Assembly: GCA_946406115.1 (NCBI GenBank)
Contig: OX291543.1
Coordinates: 5,954,501-6,018,500 of the forward strand
Direction: 5' to 3'
Length of the DNA: 64,000 bases
DNA from: Apoda limacodes
Taxonomy: Eukaryota > Arthropoda > Insecta > Lepidoptera > Limacodidae
Below the pieces are notes generated by a model that saw only the letters and a list, made by a program, of their open reading frames with translations, made no database searches and had not been told where the DNA came from. This document shows, one piece after another, positions 43,356-55,107 of the stretch (the first letter of the stretch is position 1; every line of letters starts with the position of its first letter). The translations under genes and the position numbers were made by a program.

Positions 43356-45943
43356 ATAATATATGATATGAATAGTGGAAATCATACATTAGTGTTTTAG
43401 ATAGCTCCAAAACTGAAAAACCAACATAGATAGGCTTGTTGTATTTTACTTTATTTTTTCTCATCTGAATAACTGTTAAATCCTCATTTATTATCGAACA
43501 ACTATGGAAATTTAATCTGCTAATAAGTGTTCTAGCACATAATCGTTTATGTTTACTTTCCCAATGATTAATTGAACGTACATCAACTCTTTTATCGATT
43601 TTATCCATTGTTTTACCAAAAACTGCATTATTCATGAGCTTATAGAAATCTTTCTCAAACGAATTTTTGGCTAATGTTCTTAAAGAAGTATTAAGGTCTA
43701 TATATTTCTTTTAACCAAGGTGCTTGTGTGAACTCTATAACCCGATGTATTTTTTTTCAATTTTAGACCTAATTTTATCGCTTGTTTCAAATTAATGTAA
43801 TTTATTACATATCGACTTTTATCATTTAAATCTGCTTTTAGTTTAGGTGCTTTAGATAATTTCATTACAGGTATTTTCCTTTCACAACATAATGGAAAGT
43901 CATTATGTAAATCATGAAGGTTTTTAGGATATTAAAGATCTACCTCGAGAAAATACCCTTTTTCAGCATATTGGGATAGTTTGAAAACATCTAAATTTTC
44001 AATTTCACGTTCACTTAACCATCTAAAGTCTTTATATGGTAGATATTGTGACATTGCCCAACCATATTGGTTATTAGCATCTAAATAAATGATAAAACTT
44101 GAATCTTTGCTAGAGTCAAATGAGTTAAGGTACATATTGTTTGCAACAGAGTATTTCTTATTACATTGGCTAAGCCCTCCTCTAATTCCGCGTTCTATAA
44201 ACTTTAACATTGAAATATCTGTAAGTAATTCCATTTGTATTCTGGTTATTTTTAGCATAGCTTCCCAACTAAATCCTGGGAGTGAGAAAAAATGAGCTGG
44301 ATCTAGGTTATATATTTTCAAACAAATTTCCCTAAAATTCTCAAAAATTAATAAAATAGAACATCGATGTTTAGATATAAATCACTATAATCACCTAAAG
44401 TTTTTATATTGAATGTGCTCCAAATTTTTCCAGCGAATTTATATTGTTCAATTTGTATTGATATATTACATTTGTTTAAACTGTTATAGAAGTCACTATG
44501 TGCAGGAAGAGTAGTGTCATTTAAGTTTTCTAGTGATTTTATATAGTCATAAGGAAAATATTCCCTTTTTTATACACATTTTATAATTAGTAGAAAAGTG
44601 TTTTTTTATATGGATAAAATGATTATCGTCTAGATAAGATGCTATTTTATCTAAGCTAGATGATAAAAATCTAAAGGAATCGATAAAGCGCAAGTAAATA
44701 TTCAATGTAAAGCTTGCTTTTGTAAATGAAATGAAATTTTCCTTATTCTTAGGTAGTACATCAACGTCATAATCTTTTTATATTCTTATTATAAAGTGTG
44801 CATCATAATTTGACAGGTTATGGAATACAATAGAAATAAAATTCTTTATCTTATAGTTTAGATTACAACTTTGATGTGCTGCTCCTCTAAAAATTCCTGT
44901 AAGATGACAGTGATCTGCTACTCGAAACTCGCCACCAAGTTCTTCTTTACATATATGACAAGTCTTATTTCTGCTCATCGTTTAATGGTTTCATAGGTAT
45001 CACATCTTTCATCGCTTGCGCAAATGGTAACAATTCCTTTTCAAGAGATTTTAGAAATGATAAAGCACAATTTTCACCTCTATAAGTTATATATTTGATG
45101 AGCGTATCCTCATATAAACATTTAATATAATAACCACAGCTATATGGCTCATGAACCTCATAGTTTATGGTAAACGATGAGTCACAGTTTGGAACACATG
45201 TTTCTATTTGTGTTCACATTGCTTCAAAATCTGCATATACTGTTACTGGTGCACACATCTGATTATCATAGTTCTTATATCTTAAAATATTATCTTCACC
45301 ATCTTCTTCAGGTAAAAAGGTTTTAATTTTACTGCAATCTTCTTCACAATGTTTCAATAGTTTATCTTCATTAGTGAATGTTAATAGACACCCATCAGAA
45401 ATCCATACCTTACATTTATGCTTAGTAATTCGAGTCTTTATTAATCGCTTAGATCTTTTGTCCAACAGTTATGTGATTTTTCACCATCTTCTATATATAA
45501 TAAGTTTATATGTTTAAATTTCTTGTCTTTAGTAAAATAAATAGGTCCAGCTATTTGTTTTTCTTCAATTTCATATATATTTATGCTCATATTATTCAGT
45601 TCTTCAAATTTCTTTATATCCGTATTAGATATAGGAAAATATATTCCATCTAAATTCAACACCTCCTTATAGAAAGGATAAGATAAAACTCGATCAACAT
45701 GTTTAGCTGCAGGAAATAATGCGCTAACAATAGACCTTTTACATTAACGCAAGCTTTTTTATTTTTTACCCATCAAGGTAAATCTATGTATGACCCACCT
45801 TTTTAAGGTGAGTATTTATTTATGTTTATTTCTATATACAACACTTTTTCAAGCGCCCAACCACTATCTCGTTCTTGAAACTCATCACTTTTCGTCTTAA
45901 TCTCTGTTTGACATGCGTCCTGCCTGTGTAGATCTGGACGCGC

Positions 45944-46198
45944 TGTGGAAATTAAATAAAACCTCATAAATTTGAACCCAAGCATTTATTGGTGATAAGT
46001 GATAGCGTAGCAAAGCCAATAAATATATTGAAGTGCAATCATACTAGTGCGATGTATAAATGTAGCTTAAGGCGTACAGTGCCATCTAGTGAAGCATTAG
46101 CAATTTAAAGCCTTAAAACATTACTAAACTGGTTACTTATGATTTTTCTCTGTCTTCACTCTCCTACTAAATACATTAATTGCTGTATGCGTTGTACA
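45944..46198 (-). repeat. BEL/Pao 3' LTR (255 bp) and polypurine tract
   Basis: On the minus strand the repeat starts TGTACAACGC (46198) and ends TTTCCACA (45944), the expected TG...CA ends. It is preceded by the purine-rich GGTGGGTGG tract (46212-46202) and contains AATAAA signals near its end. Only one LTR is present, so divergence dating is not possible here. Confidence 0.65.
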
Positions 46199-46455
46199 TT
46201 ACCACCCACCAAGGACAAATTGCTAATTTGGCCTTAACTAAATTACATTAATCTGAAAAATGATGCCACCTACCATGAAAATGGTAATGAATCAATTAAG
46301 ACTACTTTTAATTAATAATGAAAAATATTTGCTTTATTTTACACACTTATTTAAGTAACTGTTTCTTATTCTTAAGCTATTAACACCTTATTATAAATTT
46401 TGTTGCACTACTATTAATCAACGAAAATATGATATAAATTTGACTTAAAACTACT

Positions 46456-49150
46456 TAATTATTATTCACCGGAAGAACACAAAACTTAGAAGTAGATCGT
46501 TTTATATTTGAATTTTTTGTGCGCAGAGTTACAACTCTGGTAATATTGTCTGGACCGGGTGTTTTTCTGTTATTCTTCCGTATAACCATCGACATGGAGG
46601 TAAGTCATCCTCCTTAATTAACACTATGTCTCCTATATTTGGTTCAGGAGAAAAATTTGACCATTTATATCTATGTAAGAACTGTCTAAGATATCCTTGT
46701 GACCAATGTCGCCAAAATTGTTGAAACATACGTTGAGTTAATTGCCACCTTCTTAAGTTATTGACGTTAGAATCTTTGTAATTGTAATCTGGTAAAGTTA
46801 CTAGTGGTTCTCCTACAAGAAAATGTGCAGGAGTCAAAACAAAATCATCATTACTAGAAGTGTCACTGATTCGAGACAAAGGACGTGAATTTAAGCAAGC
46901 CTTGATCTGTACTAACACCGTAGCAATTTCTTCGAAAGTCAGAGTGGAGTTACCGATAACTCGTTATAAATGAAACTTTACTGACTTCACTCCGGCCTCC
47001 CACAACCCACCGAAGTTTGGTTTGTGAGGTGGAATGAAGTGCCATTTCGTTCCTATGTTTGCCAATGATTCAGAAATTTCCTTCAAAATAATTGAATCTT
47101 CAAAGAGAAAAAGTTTTTTCAGTTCAGCTGAGCCTCCAATAAAATTGGTGCCGTTGTCACTCCACAATTCTTGACAATGTCCTCGCCGAGAGATAAATCG
47201 CTTGAATGCTTGTAAAAAACCGTGAGATGTGAGATCACTAACTACTTCGAGATGTACCGCTCTAGTTGACATGCATACAAACAAACAAATATAACCTTTG
47301 TGAGAGCGATGACCTCGACCTTTGGCTGTGCGAATTTGCACAGGACCTGCAGAATCTACTCCGCTTCGACTAAACGGACGCGCTGGAGTTACTCTTGCTA
47401 CTGGCAGTTGTCCCAAATTTGATTACGAGTAATGGCATTATGTTTAGCGCATATAACACAGTTACGAACGAATGATTTAACTAGTTGCTTGACGCCTATA
47501 ATCAAATACTTAGCATTTAAATAGTTTAACATTAATTGTGACCCGCCGTGACATGTTTTGACGTGTGCATCCGAAATGATTAATTTTGTTAAAGGTTTTA
47601 AATTTTTTTTGGAATTATAATTGGATTTTTCTGATCGTCACTCAAATTAGAATTATCTAGTCTACCTTTGGCACAAAATTGTGATCGAATGATGGATTTA
47701 ACGATTTGAGACAACTATTTTTGTTTAGGTTACAATTAATTTTTAAGCATGATATTTCTATTTCAAAATGTTCTTTTTGACATTGTTTAATACAAGTTTC
47801 AAGTGCTTTTTTTAACTCGAGTGATGTTAAATAATTTTCGAATTTCTTATTAGAATCGTTTTTTCTTATTTTTCAAAAACGTCTACAATAAGCTATCACT
47901 TTTATTAATCGCGATAATGATGAAAATCTTTCCCAAATTGTATCCTTGATTATAACAAAGTTTGTTTTAATTATTTCTAATTCAGTTCTATTTTCTATTG
48001 GTTTTTTGTAATCAATTACATCATTTGATAAAAATACTGGACCCTTTAACCATAAATTGCTACGAACTAATTCAGAGGTTTGCAATCCTCTCGAAGCAAT
48101 ATCTGCAGGATTATTCTTTGAGGAAACATGGGACCACTGACTGGGATCCAAAAGTGTCATAATTTCCGAAACTCGATTAGCAACGAAAACTTTCCACCTG
48201 CTGGGATGGCTATTAAGCCAAGCTAACACAACCGTGGAATCGGTCCACGCATGAACGTTTGATTGGTCTATGTTCATAATTTGGCTGGTTTCTTTAAGTA
48301 GTTTTGCAAGCAATACTGCCCCACACAGTTCCAATCGAGGAATTGACACCTGTTTCACTGGTGCGACCCTAGTTTTTGCAGTTACTAATTGAACTTTGAC
48401 TACTTTGTTTGGTTTAATGATTCGTAAATACACTACCGCCGCATATGCTACCTTTGAAGCATCGCAAAATCCGTGTAGTTCTAAAGATTTGTCTGATGCA
48501 AAAGTACCAATCCATCGAGGTATTTTGAATGTGGTTAAGACTTCAAGATTGTTACGGTAAGTAGTCCATTTTTTTTGACGTGACAACGTCTTATAAATTG
48601 GTTTGCCGGGTGACACTTCAAGAAACTGCGTTACGCTCCGCTCACGTTATGCGCTCACAATGAGAGCGAGTGAGAGGCACGCGGCATGGTTAGCCCGCCT
48701 AAGAGCGAGAGAGACAGACATAAAAAGTGAAAGGCACAAGTTGTCACGTAAAACTTTCGCCCGTATACCGACTTTACAGGCAACCAGTTTTTTTTTAAAT
48801 ATCTTGGGAAACTTCTTCGTCCCATTGTAACCCTGTAAGCCACAGCCTTTGAATTAATACCTTTGCTATAATTACACATGGTGCGACCCAACCAAGTGGA
48901 TCGTACAATTTAGCTATATCAGATAATTTTTTTCTTTTTCTCTTGAATCTTGAATTTCGGATTTAGTATTTGTCCTCCAAACTTCTCGCTGATAATCTGC
49001 GTCCTCTTTTGTGACCTTAACCTGCCTGTACATTTTGATTATGTCGGCGATTATCCAAATGGGGTATAATCTCCATCGCATTAATAAGCATCTTAACTCA
49101 GGTTGTAAAGTAGGTCCGACCATTAAATCATCGTTTAATGATGAAAAATT
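46456..49150 (-). pseudogene. BEL/Pao element C Pol: RT, RNase H and integrase
   Basis: Minus-strand order: SLNDDLMVGPTLQPELR and IIADIIKMYRQVKV (RT, 49140-48980); WLTGLQWDEEVSQDIK (about 48845-48800). After the 211-bp repeat, RNase H follows with LHGFCDASKVAYAAVVYLR, PRLELCGAVLLAKLL, AWTDSTVVLAWL and NNPADIASRGL. The integrase zinc site is DAHVKTCHGG...CVIC (about 47560-47450), its core AVHLEVVSDL, LWSDNGTNFIGG and PNFGGLWEAGVKSVKFHL (47290-46970). The C-terminal region has CLNSRPLSR, LTPAHFLVGEPL and GDIVLIKED. The sequence is more complete and less decayed than BEL/Pao A, with long open segments, but has several stops (for example between 47870 and 47420). Confidence 0.88.
48577..48787 (+). 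repeat. 211-bp repeat, copy 2 (inside BEL/Pao C)
   Basis: Identical to copies 1 and 3. It is flanked by T8 and about T9. The BEL/Pao protein reads IKK...KKWTTYRNNLEVL across it over an A-run, which fixes the insertion point between RT and RNase H. Confidence 0.95.
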
Positions 49151-51014
49151 CTTCTGAAGAGCTAAAAGTGGCAACAATCGAAATTGCGTCGATTTATCAT
49201 ACGATTAGCCACCACCACAGTTATTTCAGCACCGATTGTGGTATTAAATTAAATGCCTCTCTTTATTCCGAATCACCACTATCATATAAAGTTCACTGCG
49301 GCAAAACGAAAGCAGAAGCCATTGTTTTGAATGTCTTAGCACCAAATTCAATCGAGTCAACAATACAAGACCTAAAAAGGACTCAATCTGGAGACGGGGT
49401 TCACTTTTCGATTGCTATCGACGACTCAAATAAAGGATCCCAGAAAATGTATCCAATAGTCATCAGATATTTTGACCAAGAAAAAGGTGTTTAAAATAAA
49501 TTAATGGTTTTTTAAGAGGATTCGAACGAAGCATCTCAAAATATTTTTGAGAATATTGACAATTTTATACTTAAACATGACTTAGACACAACTTTGTCTG
49601 CTTTCTCTGCAGGTAATGCATCTGTTAATTATGGTATTCAATTCCGTGTACCAAAAAATTAATGATAAATATTCCGATACCAAAGTCGTTAAAGCAAATT
49701 GTAATTGTCACGTTCTTCATAACGCCGCCAGAAACGCTATGAAAGCTTCAACATACGATTTGGAAAACTTGATTATGAAAGTTATGCGGAATTTTCGAAC
49801 AGCGCAAAACGCACGAGAGAATTGCAAACATTTTTTGAGGAGTTTCAAATTGAATACAGAAAAGTTTTACGACATGGGCCAACTAGATGGTTAAGTTTGG
49901 AAAGAGCTGTTGACAGAATGGTATTGTCATGGCCTGCTGTATCCGCGTATTTCAAAAGTCTTGGTGAAGCAGCATGCAATAACATATTATGGGAATTCGT
50001 AAAACAGTGTGGCGATGACGTTGGAGATTTATCTGCAAAGATCACACTACAGAAATGTTATCTATATTTCATTCGTCATTACATGATCATGCTGACAGAA
50101 GCCATATTATTATTAGAAAAAAACACAGTAACAGCTGCTGAGTTGCACCCAATTATGAGAAATATAAAAGACAAGGTTGAAAGCTGACTGAATTATGAGT
50201 TTTTTGGCGCCAAAATAATGAGAAACATAAAGTTTTTGAGGCGTTCTGAACAGGATCATTTAAAAAAAGAAGCCAATGAGGTTTACAGAAGAACTCTTGA
50301 ATACATACAAAAATATTATGATTTTGAGCATTCTGTATTCAAAATCTTTTCCAAATTCGATCTAAAAAATGCAGTAAGTTACGAAGATGCTTTGGAAGCT
50401 TGCGAATCACTTGGTCTGAAAAATGTAGACGAAGATAAACTTTATGACGAGACCCGAAAATTAAAGCAAGTATTTCCCTAGTTCGAACAATCTATTGATT
50501 CAACATTATCTGTTGATTTACGATGGGTTCAGCTATTCAAAGTCACTTCAGCCTTCTTCAAACTACCAAAAGTAATTGGTAAAATCCTTTCAATCCCTAT
50601 AAGCAATGCTTTCGTAGAACGCGTCTTTTCTTTAATGGGAAATTTGTGGACAGACAAGCGAAACTGTTTATCAGTGGACATGGTGAAGGCCGAATAATTG
50701 TAAAGATTAATTACAATATGAGTTGCCAAGAATATTTGAAGTTTTTGAAGAAACCTGAGCAAGAAGAAATGCTGAAACAATCCCTGCAGAATAAAACATA
50801 TAGTTTTAAGTGTCAAGCTAGTCCAAGTCAGCCTAGTACTAGCACTAGCTAGGTAATTTATATAAAAAAAATCATTACCAATAGTAATTTACCATTACTT
50901 TGTACTTGCCTTAATTACTAAAATACTGAAAACTTAAAAAAATGTTTTATTCGAAAAAAAAAAAAATATTTCTCAAATCTCTGGGTCTACTGTTTTTGAA
51001 AGGTGGCAGCCCTA
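49151..51014 (+). pseudogene. hAT transposase relic B
   Basis: N-terminal core: ATIEIASIYHTISHHHSYF (about 49160), KTKAEAIVLNVLAPNSIES, FSIAIDDSNKGSQKMYPI (about 49408; acidic catalytic D). Shifts follow near 49495 and 49650, then VVKANCNCHVLHNAARNAM (about 49690), GPTRWLSLERAVDRMVLSWP (about 49877), and a long helical insertion domain. The C-terminal dimerisation region is SIPISNAFVERVFSLMGNLW and MVKAEIIVKINYNMSCQEY (50600-50730). At least six frame breaks. GGTGGCAGCCCTA at 51002-51014 looks like a hAT right end (TAGGGCTGCC type); the left end is lost at the BEL/Pao border. It is unrelated in detail to hAT A. Confidence 0.82.
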
Positions 51015-51102
51015 CATACAAGGCTTAAACTTAAAACTATTAAGTATACCTGGTACCCAGTGTAAGCTCTATATGCAAACAACAAATAATATAATTTACT
51101 AA
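51015..51102. other. Short non-coding spacer
   Basis: Non-coding sequence between the presumed hAT right end and the Helitron-like left end. Confidence 0.4.
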
Positions 51103-51427
51103 TCTACATATATATAAAAGAGCAAACTGACTAACTGATATATCAATACATAGTCCAAAGTGATGGGTCTAGAGACTGGAAATTTTGCACAGAGTTTCCT
51201 GTTAGCCAGAGGGGTTGGTATAGATATCATTTTTGGAGCTAAATGCAAAAAAATGGTATTTGGCTTAAAAATAAAGGTAGACGTGTTTCACTGTTAAAAA
51301 AAAATATCTCCTAGAGGGCAAAATAGGGGATGAAAATTTCGGTATTTTTGTAGGTAAAACCATAAACAGTTAGATCGTTTCTTTCTTTTCAAAAGTCCAA
51401 GCGGACGATGTCGCGGGTATAAGCTAG
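51103..51427 (+). mobile_element. Non-autonomous Helitron-like element 1
   Basis: It starts TCTACATATATATAAAAGAG and ends GCGGACGATGTCGCGGGTATAAG then CTAG. It sits between A (51102) and T (51428), the Helitron target. There is a palindromic GC-rich block just before the 3' end. No coding capacity. I recall the same 3' block as very common in Lepidoptera. Confidence 0.7.
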
Positions 51428-51654
51428 TTTACTAATATCCACATTTCGTTTTTAAGAAAATAATGTTGTAACAGTTAAAATAATCAATAAGTTATTTAAA
51501 TATTACAATATGGTACTAAAAACCTTAAAAAAAATTTTTTTATTGGGATTTAAAGCTTAACGCAACTTTCTCACCGCCAAAATCTTAGTGAAGAAACTTT
51601 CGTCCATTCTCGATAGTCAGCCTTTGAGAGATACGATACCATACGTCAAAAAAA
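51428..51654. other. AT-rich non-coding DNA
   Basis: No feature. The last bases (ACGTCAAAAAAA) are the left flank of the third 211-bp repeat. Confidence 0.5.
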
Positions 51655-51865
51655 CTGGTTGCCTGTAAAGTCGGTATACGGGCGAAAGTTTTACGTGACA
51701 ACTTGTGCCTTTCACTTTTTATGTCTGTCTCTCTCGCTCTTAGGCGGGCTAACCATGCCGCGTGCCTCTCACTCGCTCTCATTGTGAGCGCATAACGTGA
51801 GCGGAGCGTAACGCAGTTTCTTGAAGTGTCACCCGGCAAACCAATTTATAAGACGTTGTCACGTC
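51655..51865 (-). repeat. 211-bp repeat, copy 3 (reversed)
   Basis: The exact reverse complement of copies 1 and 2. It is flanked by A7 on the left and A6 on the right. Here the left flank also reads ACGTC before the A-run, matching the element's own end; this is seen in this copy only. Confidence 0.95.
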
Positions 51866-52221
51866 AAAAAACAGAGTTCGTGCTATCATTTTTCATATAA
51901 ACACCAATTGTTACGTCACGCAGCGATACGATTGCGCTTCGACAGTGCTTCGTGCTCCCATAACTAGTTACATTTACGTCCGGTAGGGGCGCTGTACAAA
52001 TTTCATACAAATTGCTTACGATTACGTTAGGAATACTTTTTCGATAGTGATTCGTGCTTGCGCTACTGGACTGCTATTTGTCATTTCTGCGCGATGCAAA
52101 GCAATTATCCACTGCTCTTGTGCGCGCTAGGGACTGCCAGGAATGGCCGTTCGCAGTTGAGGCGCGCAGCGTGCGCACGGACCGTCCGCATTCGTTGCAT
52201 GTATTGTTGCAAATAATCTGT
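51866..52221. other. Non-coding DNA of more balanced composition
   Basis: 51900-52200 is more GC-rich than its surroundings and repeats CGACAGTGCTTCGTGC and CGATAGTGATTCGTGC in direct orientation. No ORF or termini that I recognise. Confidence 0.4.
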
Positions 52222-52880
52222 ACGCACCTTAATATATCACTTAAAATTAAATTACATTCTGGTGTTAACCACCTACAAAGAGTTAAGGGGTTTTGTGTTA
52301 TTTTTTATGTAAGTGTGTTTATTTATTTTTCGGCAACCGATTTGCATGTAACCACATTGTCGATCGAGATTGATCCAATGTTGGTTTCGTATACATTGCA
52401 ATGAGGATGATAAATATAAAGCGGAGTTATGTAGATAGAAAATGTGGCTAAGGTTTGCTTAAGTATTTTCTGTGTGTATGTTACGTGATAGGATGAAATC
52501 AAAATCGCTTGGCCGCGCGTACATCAGGTTCCATACAAAAATAACTACTTAATAGTATTCTATGTACTTAAGAATTGTTTAGAAAAGTAACTTTCTATTG
52601 GACTCTGAAAATAATTTCACAGAAGTATTTTTCTATAATACTAATAAATATATGGTTTTGCAGAACTAACATGTACAGTGAATTACGACGACGATAAATA
52701 TTGGAAAACACCCCATTAAACATTATTGTCGAGGAAGAAGCGCAAAGGAATAAAAGAAATACCGAAAATTAGATACCTTAGACAACACTTAGTTTATGCG
52801 GTGGCACAATTGTTTATAATGTATATGTTGGTTTGTTGGCCCTTTTATTATAGAAATAGTTCAAGATGTGGGAAAGGACA
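52222..52880 (+). repeat. Interspersed repeat R, copy 1 (about 0.66 kb)
   Basis: Homologous with small indels to 58237-58925. Both begin TTAATATATCACTTAAAATT and include CGGCAACCGATTTGCAT, GGTTTTGCAGAACTAACATG and GGGAAAGGACATAGACTACT. No coding content. Class unknown. Confidence 0.88.
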
Positions 52881-53198
52881 TAGACTACTTTTATCTTGGA
52901 AAATTGTAAAGTTCCCGCGGGAATAACTACGATGTTTGTTACTCAATCCTGCCGCAACTGAGCATCCAGTTCAGCTGAAATTGCACAAAGATAGGTAAAG
53001 ATACGGAAAACGATAAAGGCTACTTTTTATCCCAGAAAATTCAAAAGTTCCCGCGGGAGTAACTATAACCGAATTCCACCAACGAACCATAACTGCAGCT
53101 ATAGCTTACTATAGCAAAATTCTTTAGAATGGAGTTGCCGTAAGAATTCCACGCCGATAAACAAATTTAGGGCGGGCGGAGCCGCTGGCAAAAGCTAG
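52881..53198 (+). mobile_element. Helitron-like element 2 (partial)
   Basis: It contains GTTCCCGCGGGAATAACTA twice, GGCTACTTTTTATCCC, and a 3' end GGGCGGGCGGAGCCGCTGGC followed by AAAAGCTAG before T. The 5' TC end is not visible; it merges with repeat R. Confidence 0.65.
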
Positions 53199-53819
53199 TT
53201 GATAATAAATGCACTGCTCTATGGGAAAATTCTGATTCGGATTTACCTTAATAGCTGTTTCCAGCAGTTTTACTAACTTCGCTTACCCAGAGTTTGTATG
53301 TTTGAACGCGCTGATCTCAGAGATTACCTGTGTAATAATATCGTTGCGTAATATATATATAGCCCGTGTAAGGAATGAGGACGGTTTGGTTGGGTCTATC
53401 AGATACATATCTACTCTACGGCCCCTAAAAAAGCCAAAAAAAAAAAAACCTTATTTGGATTATTACGAACAATTTTATATAAGCCAATCGGTGCAGGCGT
53501 TGTTTAGTAATGCCTACTATGACCAACGAACAGCATTTTATATTTATGTTGTATAATTGTAGAGGAATCGAGTAAGTTTCCATTCAAACATTTCATCCGG
53601 TCAAAGCTTATAGAGCGAGATAGCGCTAGATTCGTCCTAACCTGTCTCACTTATGCACCGTTTTGATTCTTTCTATCATCAAAGCATCCGCCTAAATGCA
53701 AGGAATCACTGCGGTGTGGATGTTAGTGTAGAAGGTTAAGACGACTAGACTATCTCGCTCTATTAGCCTTGGCTGGACATGATATTCAAAAGAAAACTTA
53801 CTCGATATACTTTAGTAGA
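53199..53819. other. Non-coding DNA
   Basis: A small open frame at 53302-53556 has no recognisable content. There is an A12 run near 53437. Nothing else is supported. Confidence 0.45.
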
Positions 53820-53897
53820 GAGGAGGACTACTCGTATATGTATTCCTACATGTTAGTATGTTTATTATACACCATTTTATGATTAAATTATTTTCAG

Positions 53898-54284
53898 ATA
53901 CCCTGATGCAGTACCACGCCTCCTTTTCGAAAACGTAGTGTCTGCCATGAGATTAATGAATCTGAGACTTGTTTCGACTTCATCCAGCAAAACGCTAGTG
54001 CTTGCAATAGATAAATAAATGCAGTAAGGCCATAGTAGCTGATGGAACTTTTCTCACCATTCCATCATCTATCAGCGGCACAGATATTTGCTGTACATGT
54101 GATTCTTGGAGGACATTATTTCCACCCAATAATAGCAATAATGGAAAATCGTACTCAGCAGCATTGTGAAGCAATTTTAAGTCAAGAACAGACATAATTA
54201 ATTACGAGGATGGGTTGCAGTCCGCTGCCCGTAACATAACGAGAGACAACATCCAAGGCTGTTTTTTTTTTTCATTTTTGCCAG
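53898..54284 (+). pseudogene. MULE-like transposase exon, copy 1 (more decayed)
   Basis: Starts after TTTTCAG (ends 53897) with YPDAVPRLLFENVVSAMR and ends at CCAG|GTTAGT. A ~50-bp foreign segment (about 53955-54015) replaces the part that in copy 2 reads TWRRKACLRDSK. The catalytic region is present but shifted: GTAGCTGATGGAAC (Asp) near 54034, and ATTACGAGGATGGG near 54201. It is a paralogue of the exon at 55.6 kb, made by the tandem duplication. Confidence 0.6.
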
Positions 54285-54547
54285 GTTAGTAGACATATGA
54301 TTTTACTTTTTAAGATTATTGTATTTTTAAGTTCTTAACAATTATTGGGATAGCTATTAGATAAGTTTGTCAAATTTGTTCTTCTAAAATGAAGTAATAG
54401 CACTGCAATTAAAATCCTCCTATTAAATTTAGTGATACTTCTATGTAATCCAAAAGACTGCATCACCATCGACACAAATGTCTCCGAACGGCCGATTTCC
54501 TCATCCGCGGATAAACAAACAATTTTTTCATACAACTGAACTGGACT

Positions 54548-55009
54548 GGAAGGTGGCAAACAAGCTTACAGACTGCCTGATATTAAGCGGTCACCGTAGC
54601 CTATGGTCGCTTGCAACACAAGGAGCATCACTTGCGCGTTGCCGACTCTTACAAAATCTAATAACTGTTTTCTTGAAGAACCCTATATATTGTAGTCTTA
54701 AGAGAAAACCTTGGCAGGAAGCTCATTCTACGATCGTAAGTGTTAGCAGGCCATTTAGAATCTAAGGTTTGAGGATGAATTCCGGTCGATGGCGATCTGG
54801 GCAATATGACCTTAGACTTAAGGATGCGATACGGCCCGTCGTCGGAAGCCAGTCAAAAGGGCCAAGTACAACCGCCCAGAAATGGCAGCAGGAGTCCATA
54901 CTAACAAACTTGCGACTTATGCAATAATATAAGAAGCAAGCTTTGCCTTGAGGTGAAGTACTGTTTCGTTCTCCCAAGAACGCCAGAATACACCTTGTAT
55001 TCCGAACAG
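54548..55009 (-). mobile_element. Old CR1-type LINE 3' fragment
   Basis: On the plus strand GGTGGCAAACAAGCTTAC and AAGCGGTCACCGTAGCCTAT match the reversed 3' end of CR1 copies A/B, followed by diverged RT C-terminal sequence (minus: FVSMDSCCHFWAVVLGPFDW). Many indels; much older than copies A and B. Confidence 0.8.
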
Positions 55010-55073
55010 TACTGTATCACCTTTTCGAAAACGTAGTGTCTGCCATGAGAACGTGGCGTATAAAAGAACATCT
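55010..55073 (+). pseudogene. Extra fragment of the MULE-like exon
   Basis: CACCTTTTCGAAAACGTAGT and GTCTGCCATGAGAACGTGGC repeat bases 55650-55688 and sit inside the old CR1 fragment. The CR1 sequence CATACTAACAAACTTGCGAC occurs on both sides of it (54899 and 55114), so a duplication accompanied the insertion. Confidence 0.75.
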
Positions 55074-55107
55074 GTCAATACCTCACACTATTGAGGGACT
55101 GTCTGAT

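Larger units (their letters stand above)
41735..45943 (-). pseudogene. DNA polymerase B (viral/Polinton type), decayed
   Basis: Read 45943 to 41735 on the minus strand. FQERDSGWALEKVLY opens an N-terminal domain known from this family. SALFPAAKHVDRVLSYPFY and NNMSINIYEIEEKQI follow, then a C2H2-like zinc segment and the exonuclease motif VTVYADFEAM (about 45240). CHICKEELGGEFRVADHCHL comes next, then FHNLSNYDAH (about 44825; Exo II). The polymerase motifs are YLDANNQYGWAMSQYLP (about 44060), MNNAVFGKTMDKIDKRVDVR and YTDTDSF (about 42225), with the C-terminus near 42010-41740. A LINE is inserted at 42275-43355. Many stops and shifts. Such proteins replicate DNA-virus or Polinton genomes; no other Polinton gene or terminal repeat is seen here. 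Confidence 0.85.
45944..49150 (-). mobile_element. BEL/Pao element C, 3' part with LTR
   Basis: On the minus strand RT (from 49150), RNase H, integrase, a polypurine tract and a 255-bp 3' LTR follow in order. The 5' half (LTR, Gag, protease, start of RT) is missing, cut where the hAT relic begins. The 3' LTR end lies against the N-terminal part of the DNA polymerase relic. A 211-bp repeat is nested in it at 48577-48787. Confidence 0.85.

Noticed and set aside
54478..54765. 95-residue plus-strand frame
   Set aside because: It lies across the reversed 3' end of an old CR1 copy and is an antisense artefact.
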